The notes below the pieces were generated by a model, which searched no databases, was not told the origin of the DNA, and was given only the letters and a program-made list of their open reading frames with translations. Of a DNA stretch of 6,731 nt, positions 1-6,731 are shown piece after piece. Source of the stretch: Pseudomonadota bacterium (lineage in GTDB: Bacteria > Pseudomonadota > Gammaproteobacteria > Burkholderiales > Ferrovaceae); the NCBI GenBank assembly GCA_021794775.1, contig JAJYQG010000169.1, forward strand, positions 1 to 6,731, given 5' to 3'. The translations under genes were made by a program, and so were the position numbers. Position 1 is the stretch's first letter, and each line of letters opens with the position of its first letter.

Positions 1-173
1 CCCCGACGAAACACGCGCTTGATGGCGCGACCGGTATGGTCGGGTCCAAGGCTGAAGAGGAAGGTTGCCTGAGCGCAGTGGGCGCTCAATAGCTGTACCA
101 GCGCCGGAACCCCTTCGCGGGTTCCGCGCAGGGTATCCACATCCACCTTCAAGGCCAACCGTCGCATAAGCAT
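1..173 (-). CDS. ArnD-like polysaccharide deacetylase, N-terminal part (cut by window edge)
   Basis: Reading the minus strand from the ATG at 173-171 gives 57 open codons up to the left edge. The protein contains LALKVDVDTLRGTREGVPAL near its start, followed by ATFLFSLGPDHTGRAIKRVF. This is the N-terminus of the NodB-fold group that includes ArnD, the deformylase acting on undecaprenyl-phosphate-linked formamido-arabinose in lipid A modification. The second Asp of the VDVDT motif fits the first conserved aspartate of the NodB metal/catalytic site; the His pair would lie beyond the edge. A second in-frame ATG at 167-165 gives MRRLALKVDVD, which matches the usual start of these proteins, so either start is possible. 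A GAAGGAA stretch upstream lies about 15 nt from the first ATG, too far for a good ribosome site. The gene is divergent from typA. The family call is firm; whether it is true ArnD or a paralogue acting on another polyprenyl-linked sugar or polysaccharide cannot be told from 57 residues. Confidence 0.85.
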   Translation of the reverse strand, partial: MLMRRLALKVDVDTLRGTREGVPALVQLLSAHCAQATFLFSLGPDHTGRAIKRVFRR

Positions 174-196
174 GACTATGGACAAAATTCCTTCGC

Positions 197-224
197 TCGG
201 CAACCCCCCCATTGCTGGTAGAAT
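197..224 (+). promoter_or_regulatory. Probable extended -10 promoter of typA
   Basis: TGGTAGAAT at 216-224 is an extended -10 element: TG, one base, then TAGAAT, a 5/6 match to TATAAT. The best -35 candidate is TCGGCA at 197-202, 4/6 to TTGACA with a 16-bp spacer. It is weak, as is often seen when the extended -10 is present. The predicted transcript would begin near 231, leaving a leader of about 25 nt before the typA ATG at 256. The spacer holds a run of seven C (204-210). Called by eye; no transcript data. Confidence 0.5.
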
Positions 225-255
225 GTCGCACCGTCCCTATTCCAGGTATTTTTTC

Positions 256-2073
256 ATGGCCCGCCATCTACGCAATATCGCCATCATCGCTCACGTTGAT
301 CATGGCAAGACCACCCTCGTCGACAAACTGCTTCAGCAATCGGGCACCTTCGCCGCTCACCAGCAGGTGACGGAACGGGTGATGGACAGCAACGATCTTG
401 AGAAAGAGCGCGGCATCACGATTCTGGCCAAAAACTGTGCGGTGGAGTTCGATGGAACGCACATCAACATTGTCGATACCCCAGGGCATGCGGATTTTGG
501 CGGAGAGGTCGAGCGCGTGCTTTCCATGGTGGATGGCGTTCTGCTGCTCGTCGACGCGGTTGAAGGGCCGATGCCGCAAACCCGTTTTGTCACCCGCAAG
601 GCCCTGGCTCAGGGGTTGAAGCCGATTGTGGTGGTGAACAAAATCGATCGCCCCGGTGCGCGTCCTGACTGGGTGGTCAATCACACCTTTGATTTGTTCG
701 ACAAACTGGGTGCAACGGAAGAACAGTTGGATTTTCCAGTGGTCTACGCCTCAGCATTGCAAGGCTATGCTACCCTTGATGCGTCCCGGCCGGGTACCGA
801 TCTGCGCCCTCTTTTTGAGGCCATTCTGAGGCATGTCCCAGAGCGCCTGGGTGACCCGGATGCTCCTCTTCAGTTGCAGATCGTATCGCTCGACTATTCA
901 AGTTTAGTGGGGCGCATCGGGATTGGCCGGGTGCACCGGGGGCGGATACGGCCGGGGCAAGATGTGGCCGTGATGCGCGGTCCTGATGTGGTGCCGAAGC
1001 GGGGACGCATCAATCAGGTTCTGGGTTTCAAAGGGCTCGAGCGTGTTCCCTTTGAAAGTGCTGAGGCGGGCGACATCGTATTGGTGACCGGCATTGACGA
1101 GGTGGGCATTGGCGTGACGTTATGCGACGTTGACAAACCCGAAGCGTTGCCCATGCTGGCGGTGGATGAACCGACCTTGACCATGAATTTCCAGGTCAAT
1201 ACTTCTCCCTTCGCTGGCCAGGAAGGCAAGTTTGTCACCAGTCGTCAGGTGCGCGAGCGACTCGATCGGGAATTGCTGAGCAATGTGGCCTTGCGGGTGC
1301 AGGATACCGACGACACCGATGTCTTCTTGGTATCGGGGCGTGGGGAGTTGCATCTCACCATTTTGCTGGAGAACATGCGACGTGAAGGCTATGAACTGGC
1401 GGTTTCTCGTCCGCGTGTGTTGCTGAAAGATTTGGATGGGGTACGTTGCGAGCCTTTCGAATCCTTGACGTTGGACGTGGAGGAAGGGCACCAGGGTGCG
1501 GTCATGCAGGCGCTTGGCGAGCGTCGTGGCGATTTGCAGGATATGCAGCCCGATGGTCAAGGCCGGGTCCGTTTGGACTATCGTATTCCTGCCAGAGGGT
1601 TGATTGGTTTCCAGTCGGAATTTTTGACCATGACCCGGGGCACGGGGTTGATGAGTCACGTGTTCGACGATTACGGGCCCATGAAACCCGAAATCCCTGC
1701 ACGCCGTAACGGGGTGCTGATTTCGGCCGAACAGGGAGATGCGGTGGCGTATGCCTTGTGGAAATTGCAAGAGCGTGGCCGCATGTTTGTCGTGCCGGGC
1801 GATCGGGTCTATGAAGGCATGGTGATCGGTATCCACAGTCGAGACAATGATTTGGTGGTGAATCCGGTCAAGACCAAACAACTGACCAATATTCGCGCGG
1901 CGGGCAAGGATGAGGCGGTGGTGCTGACACCGCCCGTATCCTTGACGTTGGAGTCTGCCATTGAATTCATCGATGACGATGAGTTGGTGGAAATCACGCC
2001 TCAGACGCTGCGTATTCGCAAACGGTATTTGCAGGAACATGAACGCAAACGGGCATCGCGGACGGAGGGTTGA
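256..2073 (+). CDS. typA: Ribosome-associated translational GTPase TypA/BipA
   Basis: A complete 605-residue protein, close to the roughly 600-610 residues usual for TypA (BipA). It binds the 70S ribosome in its GTP form and acts in ribosome assembly and stress or low-temperature growth. Visible GTPase motifs: P-loop AHVDHGKT at residues 12-19, switch I RGITI at 52-56, DTPGH at 74-78, NKID at 128-131 and YASA at 164-167. The histidine after DTPG is the catalytic His of the EF-G/EF-Tu class. After the G domain come the beta-barrel domain (about 205-300), the EF-G domain III-like and V-like folds (about 305-480, including SGRGELHL and the RGLIGFQ stretch), and the TypA-specific C-terminal domain with [13 protein letters not shown]. 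The start at 256 was chosen because [19 protein letters not shown] matches family N-termini and AGG lies 9 nt upstream. A 28-codon upstream extension to 172 is open but would run through the promoter and reads as non-family sequence. No terminator is evident after the stop. Confidence 0.97.
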   Translation: MARHLRNIAIIAHVDHGKTTLVDKLLQQSGTFAAHQQVTERVMDSNDLEKERGITILAKNCAVEFDGTHINIVDTPGHADFGGEVERVLSMVDGVLLLVDAVEGPMPQTRFVTRKALAQGLKPIVVVNKIDRPGARPDWVVNHTFDLFDKLGATEEQLDFPVVYASALQGYATLDASRPGTDLRPLFEAILRHVPERLGDPDAPLQLQIVSLDYSSLVGRIGIGRVHRGRIRPGQDVAVMRGPDVVPKRGRINQVLGFKGLERVPFESAEAGDIVLVTGIDEVGIGVTLCDVDKPEALPMLAVDEPTLTMNFQVNTSPFAGQEGKFVTSRQVRERLDRELLSNVALRVQDTDDTDVFLVSGRGELHLTILLENMRREGYELAVSRPRVLLKDLDGVRCEPFESLTLDVEEGHQGAVMQALGERRGDLQDMQPDGQGRVRLDYRIPARGLIGFQSEFLTMTRGTGLMSHVFDDYGPMKPEIPARRNGVLISAEQGDAVAYALWKLQERGRMFVVPGDRVYEGMVIGIHSRDNDLVVNPVKTKQLTNIRAAGKDEAVVLTPPVSLTLESAIEFIDDDELVEITPQTLRIRKRYLQEHERKRASRTEG

Positions 2074-2082
2074 CCCCCCGCA

Positions 2083-2111
2083 TTGTTAAAATTCGTTCGC
2101 CTGCGTACAAT
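2083..2111 (+). promoter_or_regulatory. Sigma-70-type promoter of the efflux operon
   Basis: TTGTTA at 2083-2088 (4/6 to TTGACA) and TACAAT at 2106-2111 (5/6 to TATAAT) are separated by exactly 17 bp, the optimal spacing. The element starts 9 nt after the typA stop codon. Transcription would begin near 2118, giving a leader of about 24 nt to the GTG at 2142 or 36 nt to the ATG at 2154. This rules against the 28-codon longer reading of the next gene from TTG at 2070, because that start would not be on this transcript. I see no clear palindromic operator around it. Confidence 0.6.
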
Positions 2112-2129
2112 AGTCGCTTGGTCACGATT

Positions 2130-2152
2130 AAGGGGGTCTCGGTGCGAGGTGG
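2130..2152 (+). promoter_or_regulatory. Two competing ribosome binding sites for the outer-membrane factor gene
   Basis: AAGGGGG at 2130-2136 stands 5 nt before an in-frame GTG at 2142. GAGGTG at 2146-2151 overlaps the bases just before the ATG at 2154, with 4 nt between GAGG and the ATG. Both resemble parts of the anti-Shine-Dalgarno complement (TAAGGAGGTGA). The choice changes only four residues ahead of the signal peptide, so it does not affect the mature protein. Confidence 0.45.
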
Positions 2153-2153
2153 C

Positions 2154-3656
2154 ATGAAGGGCTTGGGCTTTGAGCGCAAGGGTGCGTTCCGGCATCGTCG
2201 GATGACGCTTGTGGCCTGTTTGCTGTTGGCGGGCTGCACCACGGTTGGTCCGGATTTTTCTGCGCCCAAACTGCAACAAGGAGCGGCGGTTCTGCCATCG
2301 CCCCCCGCTGTTTCCGATCAGCGTTTCGACGGTGCCCAGGCTGCCGATTGGTGGCGTGCTTACCGCTGTCCTTCCCTGGATCACCTGGTTCAAGTGGCGT
2401 TCGAACAGAATCCTACGGTTGCGGCGGCGCAGGCCAGTTTGATACAAGCGGGTGAGTATGCCTCGGCGGTACGCAGCAACCTGACGGTACCTTCGGTCGA
2501 TGCGCAACTGGGGCAAACCCGCCAGCGTATTTCCACGGCAGCCTACGGCTTGCCTGGCGGCCAAGCTTACACTTTCAGCCTTAGCAACGCATCGGTGAAC
2601 GTGTCGTATCCTCTGGATGTGTTTGGCGGCAATCGCCGTCAGATTGAGGCTCTGGAAGCCCAGCACGAAATGCAGGCCCATTTGTGGCAGGCCGCCCGTG
2701 AAACGCTGGCGGCCAATGTGGTGACCACCGTGGTTCGTGAGGCGATGTTGCGTGCTCAGATCGAGGAAACTCAGACGCAGGTGCGCAGCCAGAGCGAGTT
2801 GCTGTCGTTGGCTCGCCAACGACAGCAACTCGGTGCCTTATCGGTCAACGACCTGGCGCAACCCCAGACCGATCTGGCGCAGGATAGAAGCAGTGAACTC
2901 GCCTTGTTGCAGCAGCTTGACCAGACGCGTCATCAGCTGGCGGCCTATCTTGGACAATATCCTGCCCAACACGATTTACCCCAATTCCGGCTGGAGGATC
3001 TGCACTTGCCGGCCGAACTGCCTTCGGTCGTGCCTTCCGCCATGTTGCGCCAGCGCCCCGACATTCGCGCCAGTGAAGCCCAATGGCATGCGGCCAATGC
3101 CAATCTGGGTGTCACCATCGCTGGGGCCTATCCTGACCTCAAATTGACGGGCAACATGGGCGCCATGGCGCTGACGCCAGGCGCTTTGTTCAGCCCTGCT
3201 TCCTCGGTGTGGGGGCTGGGGGTTGGCGTGGTGCAGCCATTGTTTCACGGCGGGGCTTTGGCCGCCCAAGAGCGCAGTGCCCGTGCCGCCGTGGATGCGG
3301 CTGCTGCCCAGTATCGGCAAACGGTGGTGGATGCTTTTCGCAGCATGGCCGATGTCCTGCGCGCGCTCGATCACGACGCCGCAACGGAAGGTGCGCAGCA
3401 GGAAGCCGAACAGGGGCAGCGCGAAACGTTGCGCTTGACCGAGCGCCAATATCAATTGGGTGGGGTTTCTTACCCGCAATTGTTGGCGGCACGTCAACAA
3501 GAGGCGGCGCGGCGCAGTGCTGTGGCCGCAGCCAAGGGAGCCCGTCTTGCCGATACGGCCGCGTTTTTCCTTGCCTTGGGGGGAGAGCCTGCGATGGCCA
3601 ACGGGTCAGCGTCCTCCGCCCTTTCCAACGATCATGATACTTCGGGGAATCCATGA
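2154..3656 (+). CDS. RND efflux outer-membrane factor, NodT-family lipoprotein (TolC/OprM-like)
   Basis: A 500-residue protein of the outer-membrane channel family that completes tripartite RND pumps; members usually have 460-510 residues. It opens with a basic stretch (K2, R8, K9, R13-R16), a short hydrophobic core and the lipobox LAGC, with the lipidated cysteine at residue 28 (codon at 2235). Thr, not Asp, follows the Cys, which fits sorting to the outer membrane. CTTVGPDF after the lipobox is typical of NodT proteins. The two halves are outer-membrane efflux repeats, about 60-255 and 275-465. Repeat one carries YPLDVFGGNRRQIE (near 152) and a long Gln/Ala-rich helix; repeat two carries MLRQRPDIRASEAQWHAANA (near 298-317) and a second long helix with LTERQYQLGGVSYPQLLAAR. 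The trimer should form an outer-membrane barrel with a periplasmic alpha-barrel tunnel. An alternative GTG start lies at 2142, and the open frame back to 2070 is rejected because the promoter lies inside it. Its stop overlaps the adaptor start by ATGA, so translation is probably coupled. Confidence 0.93.
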   Translation: MKGLGFERKGAFRHRRMTLVACLLLAGCTTVGPDFSAPKLQQGAAVLPSPPAVSDQRFDGAQAADWWRAYRCPSLDHLVQVAFEQNPTVAAAQASLIQAGEYASAVRSNLTVPSVDAQLGQTRQRISTAAYGLPGGQAYTFSLSNASVNVSYPLDVFGGNRRQIEALEAQHEMQAHLWQAARETLAANVVTTVVREAMLRAQIEETQTQVRSQSELLSLARQRQQLGALSVNDLAQPQTDLAQDRSSELALLQQLDQTRHQLAAYLGQYPAQHDLPQFRLEDLHLPAELPSVVPSAMLRQRPDIRASEAQWHAANANLGVTIAGAYPDLKLTGNMGAMALTPGALFSPASSVWGLGVGVVQPLFHGGALAAQERSARAAVDAAAAQYRQTVVDAFRSMADVLRALDHDAATEGAQQEAEQGQRETLRLTERQYQLGGVSYPQLLAARQQEAARRSAVAAAKGARLADTAAFFLALGGEPAMANGSASSALSNDHDTSGNP

Positions 3657-4795
3657 ACCAAACCCGTCAGCCATCTTCAAAAAAGCGTTTCATGATCATG
3701 GTGCTTCTCATGGTATTGCTGGGAGGGGGCTTGGTTGGCTTCAATCTCTTCAAAAGGGCCATGATGCAGAAATACCTGAGTTCTGCAGCCCACCCACCCC
3801 AAACGGTGACGGTGATGACGTTGCACCGTACCCCTTGGCAGCCTTCCTTTGAAACCATTGGGGCATTGCGTGCGCTGCAGGGTGCCAATCTGACGGTTGA
3901 GGTTGCAGGAACCGTGCGGCAGGTGCGTTTTCATTCTGGTGATTGGGTCAAAGAAGGGCAGATTTTGGTCGAAATGGTGGACGATGCGGAAAAGGCTGCG
4001 CTCGCTGTCCAGGAGGCTGGGCTTGGCCTGGCGCGCCTGACATTGAAACGCGATCAGGCTCAGGCCGACATCCATGCCATCAGTCAGGCGCAACTGGAGG
4101 GTGATGAGGCCGATGTCCGCAGTCGTGAAGCCCAGTGCAACCAGGCACGGGCCTTGTTGGCCAAAAAAATGATCAGCGCCCCCTTCAGTGGACGCATGGG
4201 CGTCACCACCCTGAGTCCCGGACAGTATCTCAATCCAGGGGATAAAATCGCCAGCTTGCAAACCGTGGATCGGTTGCGTGTCGACTTCAATCTGCCCCAG
4301 CAATACCTCTCCAAGCTTGAGCATGGACAGCAGGTCTTGTTGACGTTTGACGCATGGCCCGGCAAACGGGTCACGGCTCGAGTTCTGGCTTATAACTCTG
4401 AAATCGATGCGACGACGCGCAATTTGGCGGTGGAAGCCAAGCTCGATGCTTCCCCCTTGTCTTTGTTGCCAGGTTCTTTTGCTCATGTGACCTGGAGCTA
4501 TGACAAGGCCAAGCCTCAGTTGACGCTGCCACAGGCTGCCATTGCGTTCAATCCGTATGGCGCGACGGTTTTCGTGGTGCATCATGATACGGTTGGCCAG
4601 CCGCCCACGGTTCAGCAAGCTTTTATCACCACCGGAGAGACGCGGGGTGATCAAGTGGTGGTGCTGGATGGTCTCAAAGAGGGAGACGAGGTGGTGACCA
4701 GTGGACACCTGAAACTCAAGTCCGGGATGACCATCGCCATTCGTACCGATGGTACGCCACCGGATGATCCTCATCCAACGCCTCAAGAGCACTGA
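3653..4795 (+). CDS. RND efflux periplasmic adaptor subunit (HlyD/AcrA-type membrane fusion protein)
   Basis: A complete 380-residue adaptor, within the 350-420 usual for the family. It links the RND pump to the outer-membrane channel in the periplasm. Residues 10-12 are basic and a single hydrophobic segment follows at about 13-33. It has no lipobox cysteine, so it is probably held by an uncleaved N-terminal anchor rather than lipid. The barrel-sandwich (lipoyl-like) half-motif TIGALRALQGANLTVEVAG starts at 68 and runs through VRFHSGDWVKEGQILVEMVD. An alpha-hairpin rich in Gln, Ala, Glu and Arg spans about 112-172. The second lipoyl half is KKMISAPFSGRMGV with SPGQYLNPGD (from 171). A beta-barrel domain (VDRLRVDFNLPQQY onward) and a membrane-proximal domain with GDQVVVLDGLKEGDEVVTSG near the C-terminus complete the fold. 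The start codon lies inside the stop of the upstream gene (ATGA), behind a weak GGGGAA site. The closest style I recall is the MexH-type adaptor, which fits the MexI-like pump next door; this is from memory. Confidence 0.94.
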   Translation: MNQTRQPSSKKRFMIMVLLMVLLGGGLVGFNLFKRAMMQKYLSSAAHPPQTVTVMTLHRTPWQPSFETIGALRALQGANLTVEVAGTVRQVRFHSGDWVKEGQILVEMVDDAEKAALAVQEAGLGLARLTLKRDQAQADIHAISQAQLEGDEADVRSREAQCNQARALLAKKMISAPFSGRMGVTTLSPGQYLNPGDKIASLQTVDRLRVDFNLPQQYLSKLEHGQQVLLTFDAWPGKRVTARVLAYNSEIDATTRNLAVEAKLDASPLSLLPGSFAHVTWSYDKAKPQLTLPQAAIAFNPYGATVFVVHHDTVGQPPTVQQAFITTGETRGDQVVVLDGLKEGDEVVTSGHLKLKSGMTIAIRTDGTPPDDPHPTPQEH

Positions 4796-4805
4796 GACCA
4801 GGCCC

Positions 4806-6731
4806 ATGCGTTTTACTGACTTGTTCTTGCGACGGCCGGTGTTGGCCACGGTGGTCAATCTGGTGATCCTGGTCTTGGGGTTGCGCGCGGTGTTGAGCTT
4901 ACCGGTCAGCCAGTATCCCCGTACCCAAAACGCCGTGGTGACCATCACCACCAACTATTTTGGGGCCGATGCCCAAACCGTGGCCGGATTCATCACCCAA
5001 CCCCTGGAGGCCGCCATCGCCCAGGCCCAGGGGATCGACTACCTTTCCTCCAACAGCCTCATGGGAGCGTCGGTCATCACCGCTACCTTGCGCCTCAATT
5101 ACGATGCCAGCAAGGCGCTGACCGAGATCAACACCCAGGTAAATTCGGTGCGCAATCAGTTGCCAGCCCAAACGCAGCAACCGATCTTGTCGGTGCAGGT
5201 GGGACAGACCATCGATGCCATGTACATGGGTTTTTACAGCGATACGCTGGCCACCAGCAACGTGACCGATTTTCTGTTGCGCGAGGTGAAGCCTACGTTG
5301 GATTCTCTCGATGGCGTGCAGACAGCGGAATTGCTCGGTGCGCGCAATTTTGCTTTGCGCGCCTGGCTCGATCAGACACGCATGGCAGCCAATGGTGTGA
5401 CCGCAGCCGATGTCAGTGCGGCTTTGGCTGCCAACAACTATCTTGCCGCCGCAGGAGCTACCAAGGGTCAGGCTGTGACGGTCGATCTGACCGCGGGGAC
5501 CGATCTGCATTCTGTTGAGGAATTCAAGCGCTTGGTGGTCAAGCAGAAAGGGATGTCACTGGTGCGTCTTGAAGATGTGGCAGAGGTGACGCTGGGTGCG
5601 GACAATTATGATTTTAATGTGGCTTTCGATGGCAAGAAGTCGGTCTTCATCGGCATCAAGGTGGCCCCCAATGCGAATGTGCTGGATGTCGCCCAGCGGG
5701 TGCGTAAGGCTTTTCCAGCGTTGCAGGCCAAATTGCCTGCCGGTTTGACCGGGAAGATCGTCTACGATTCGACGGAGTACATCACGTCGGCCATTCACGA
5801 AGTGGCCAAGACGTTGCTGGAAGCTTTGGCCATTGTCACGGCGGTGATTTTTTTGTTTCTCGGCAGGGTGCGCGCGGTCTTCATTCCAGTGGTGACGTTG
5901 CCACTGTCCCTGATCGGAACCTTCCTGATCATGCTGGTGCTGGGCTATTCCATCAACCTGTTGACCTTGCTGGCCCTGGTTTTGGCCATTGGGTTGGTGG
6001 TGGATGATGCGATCATTGTGGTGGAAAACGTTGAGCGTCATCAGCGCGAAGGCAAATCAGCGCTGGATGCTGCTTTGCTTGCCGCCCGCGAGTTGGCCGG
6101 ACCAATTCTGGCCATGACGGTGGTGTTGGTGGCGGTGTACATCCCGATTGGCTTTCAGGGGGGGCTGACCGGAGCCTTGTTCACCGAGTTTGCTTTCACC
6201 CTTGCTGGGGCGGTGACCGTTTCCGGGGTGGTGGCGTTGACCCTGTCACCGGTCATGTGCGCCCGTTTTCTGAAACACGATGGACCGTCCAGTGGTTTTC
6301 TGGCCTTGCTGGAGCGTCGGCTGGATCGGTTGCATGAAGGTTACCGCCGCACGTTGGAGAGTGCCTTGCGTACCCATGTGGTGTGGATTGTCATGGGGTT
6401 CCTCTTTCTGGGGTTGACCGTTTTTCTGTTCATGACCTCCATGCGCGAACTGGCACCCCAGGAAGATCAGGGCATTGTGTTGTATTCGATGATCGGTCCT
6501 GCCAATATGACGTCGGATCAGATGTTGCGCAATGCTGAGGCCATTCAGCGCATCGCCAGGCAAGAGCCCGAGTATTATCAAATGTTCCAGATCACGGGAG
6601 CGCCGGTTCTCAATCAGGGCATCGGTGGCGTCGTCTTCAAGCCTTGGGAAGAGCGGCAGCGCAGTGCTGAGCAATTGCAAAAAGACTTGCAAATGCGCTG
6701 GGCGCAGGTTCCCGGTGTGCGTGTGGCGGCT
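4806..6731 (+). CDS. RND multidrug efflux pump, HAE-1 family, MexI-like (3' end missing)
   Basis: The frame is open from ATG 4806 to the edge: 642 codons of an expected 1,000-1,050. It is the inner-membrane, proton-driven pump of the tripartite system. RFTDLFLRRPVLATVV leads into TM1 (about 12-32); the first porter loop with GIDYLSSNS follows; TM2 to TM6 lie at about 333-353, 358-378, 384-404, 430-452 and 462-486; TM7 is at about 525-545. The TM4 signature GLVVDDAIIVVENV carries the paired proton-relay aspartates D400 and D401, corresponding to AcrB D407/D408. LSPVMCARFLK (480-490) and RELAPQEDQG (547-556) are also family hallmarks. The second porter loop is entered before the cut; the C-terminal half with TM8-TM12 and the partner lysine is not visible. 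The start has only a weak AGG site 3 nt upstream and sits 10 nt after the adaptor stop, so coupling is likely. The N-terminus and loops look closer to MexI than to AcrB/MexB. Substrate is unknown. Confidence 0.95.
   Translation, partial: MRFTDLFLRRPVLATVVNLVILVLGLRAVLSLPVSQYPRTQNAVVTITTNYFGADAQTVAGFITQPLEAAIAQAQGIDYLSSNSLMGASVITATLRLNYDASKALTEINTQVNSVRNQLPAQTQQPILSVQVGQTIDAMYMGFYSDTLATSNVTDFLLREVKPTLDSLDGVQTAELLGARNFALRAWLDQTRMAANGVTAADVSAALAANNYLAAAGATKGQAVTVDLTAGTDLHSVEEFKRLVVKQKGMSLVRLEDVAEVTLGADNYDFNVAFDGKKSVFIGIKVAPNANVLDVAQRVRKAFPALQAKLPAGLTGKIVYDSTEYITSAIHEVAKTLLEALAIVTAVIFLFLGRVRAVFIPVVTLPLSLIGTFLIMLVLGYSINLLTLLALVLAIGLVVDDAIIVVENVERHQREGKSALDAALLAARELAGPILAMTVVLVAVYIPIGFQGGLTGALFTEFAFTLAGAVTVSGVVALTLSPVMCARFLKHDGPSSGFLALLERRLDRLHEGYRRTLESALRTHVVWIVMGFLFLGLTVFLFMTSMRELAPQEDQGIVLYSMIGPANMTSDQMLRNAEAIQRIARQEPEYYQMFQITGAPVLNQGIGGVVFKPWEERQRSAEQLQKDLQMRWAQVPGVRVAA

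Noticed and set aside
105..126. A perfect 8-bp inverted repeat with a 6-nt loop (CGGAACCC / GGGTTCCG).
   Set aside because: It lies inside the deacetylase coding frame, where it encodes the conserved RGTREGVP stretch, and has no T-run; probably a by-product of the codons.
172..255. A longer typA reading frame from ATG 172.
   Set aside because: The extra 28 residues are not family-like, have no ribosome site and cover the predicted promoter; ATG 256 matches TypA N-termini.
2062..2080. A possible typA terminator hairpin (GGAGGG, TTGA loop, CCCCCC).
   Set aside because: It has an A-C mismatch in a 6-bp stem, overlaps the typA stop and is not followed by a T-run.
2070..2153. A longer outer-membrane factor frame starting at TTG 2070, overlapping the typA stop.
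   Set aside because: The good promoter at 2083-2111 lies inside it, and the added residues would bury the lipoprotein signal more than 50 residues in.
3677..4954. A 425-codon open frame on the minus strand across the adaptor gene.
   Set aside because: It is antisense to a clearly conserved adaptor, has no recognisable domain and arises from the codon bias of the plus-strand gene. The same holds for minus-strand frames at 1120-2040, 2001-2828, 4899-5510, 5556-6041 and 6246-6692.
4806..6731. A heavy-metal (CusA/CzcA, HME) type of RND pump.
   Set aside because: The TM4 region reads GLVVDDAIIVVENV with the Asp-Asp pair of the HAE-1 drug-efflux class, not the HME signature, and the loops resemble MexI-type proteins.

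Overview
The window holds a chromosomal stretch from a proteobacterium, most probably a betaproteobacterium or a close relative. This rests on the TypA protein and on the start of an ArnD-like deacetylase, both of which resemble betaproteobacterial versions as I remember them; no search was run. All genes share one G/C-leaning codon style, and I see no insertion sequence, integrase, tRNA, CRISPR array or other mark of recent transfer.

Layout. Positions 1-173, minus strand: the first 57 codons of a polysaccharide deacetylase of the ArnD-like group, cut by the window edge. Positions 174-255: an 82-bp divergent intergenic region with an extended -10 promoter for typA. Positions 256-2073, plus strand: complete typA (bipA), a ribosome-associated GTPase. 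Positions 2074-2153: a short gap with a well-formed sigma-70-type promoter. Positions 2154-6731, plus strand: a tripartite RND efflux operon in the order outer-membrane factor lipoprotein (NodT family), periplasmic adaptor (HlyD/AcrA family), inner-membrane RND pump (HAE-1 family, MexI-like). The first two genes overlap by ATGA, and the pump starts 10 nt after the adaptor stop. The pump is open to the right edge, so about 640 of an expected 1,000-1,050 residues are visible.

How they work together. The three efflux proteins should form one envelope-spanning machine. The RND trimer uses the proton gradient to capture substrate in the periplasm or membrane, the adaptor bridges the gap, and the lipid-anchored outer-membrane channel lets the substrate out. 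TypA is probably an independent housekeeping or stress gene next door. No regulator of the pump is visible, and its substrate cannot be read from the sequence.

This is largely an ordinary region with well-known families. I do not see an undescribed system. The points most worth a second look are the short, phenylalanine-poor switch loop of the pump, the pump promoter tucked directly behind typA, and the start-codon choice of the outer-membrane factor.
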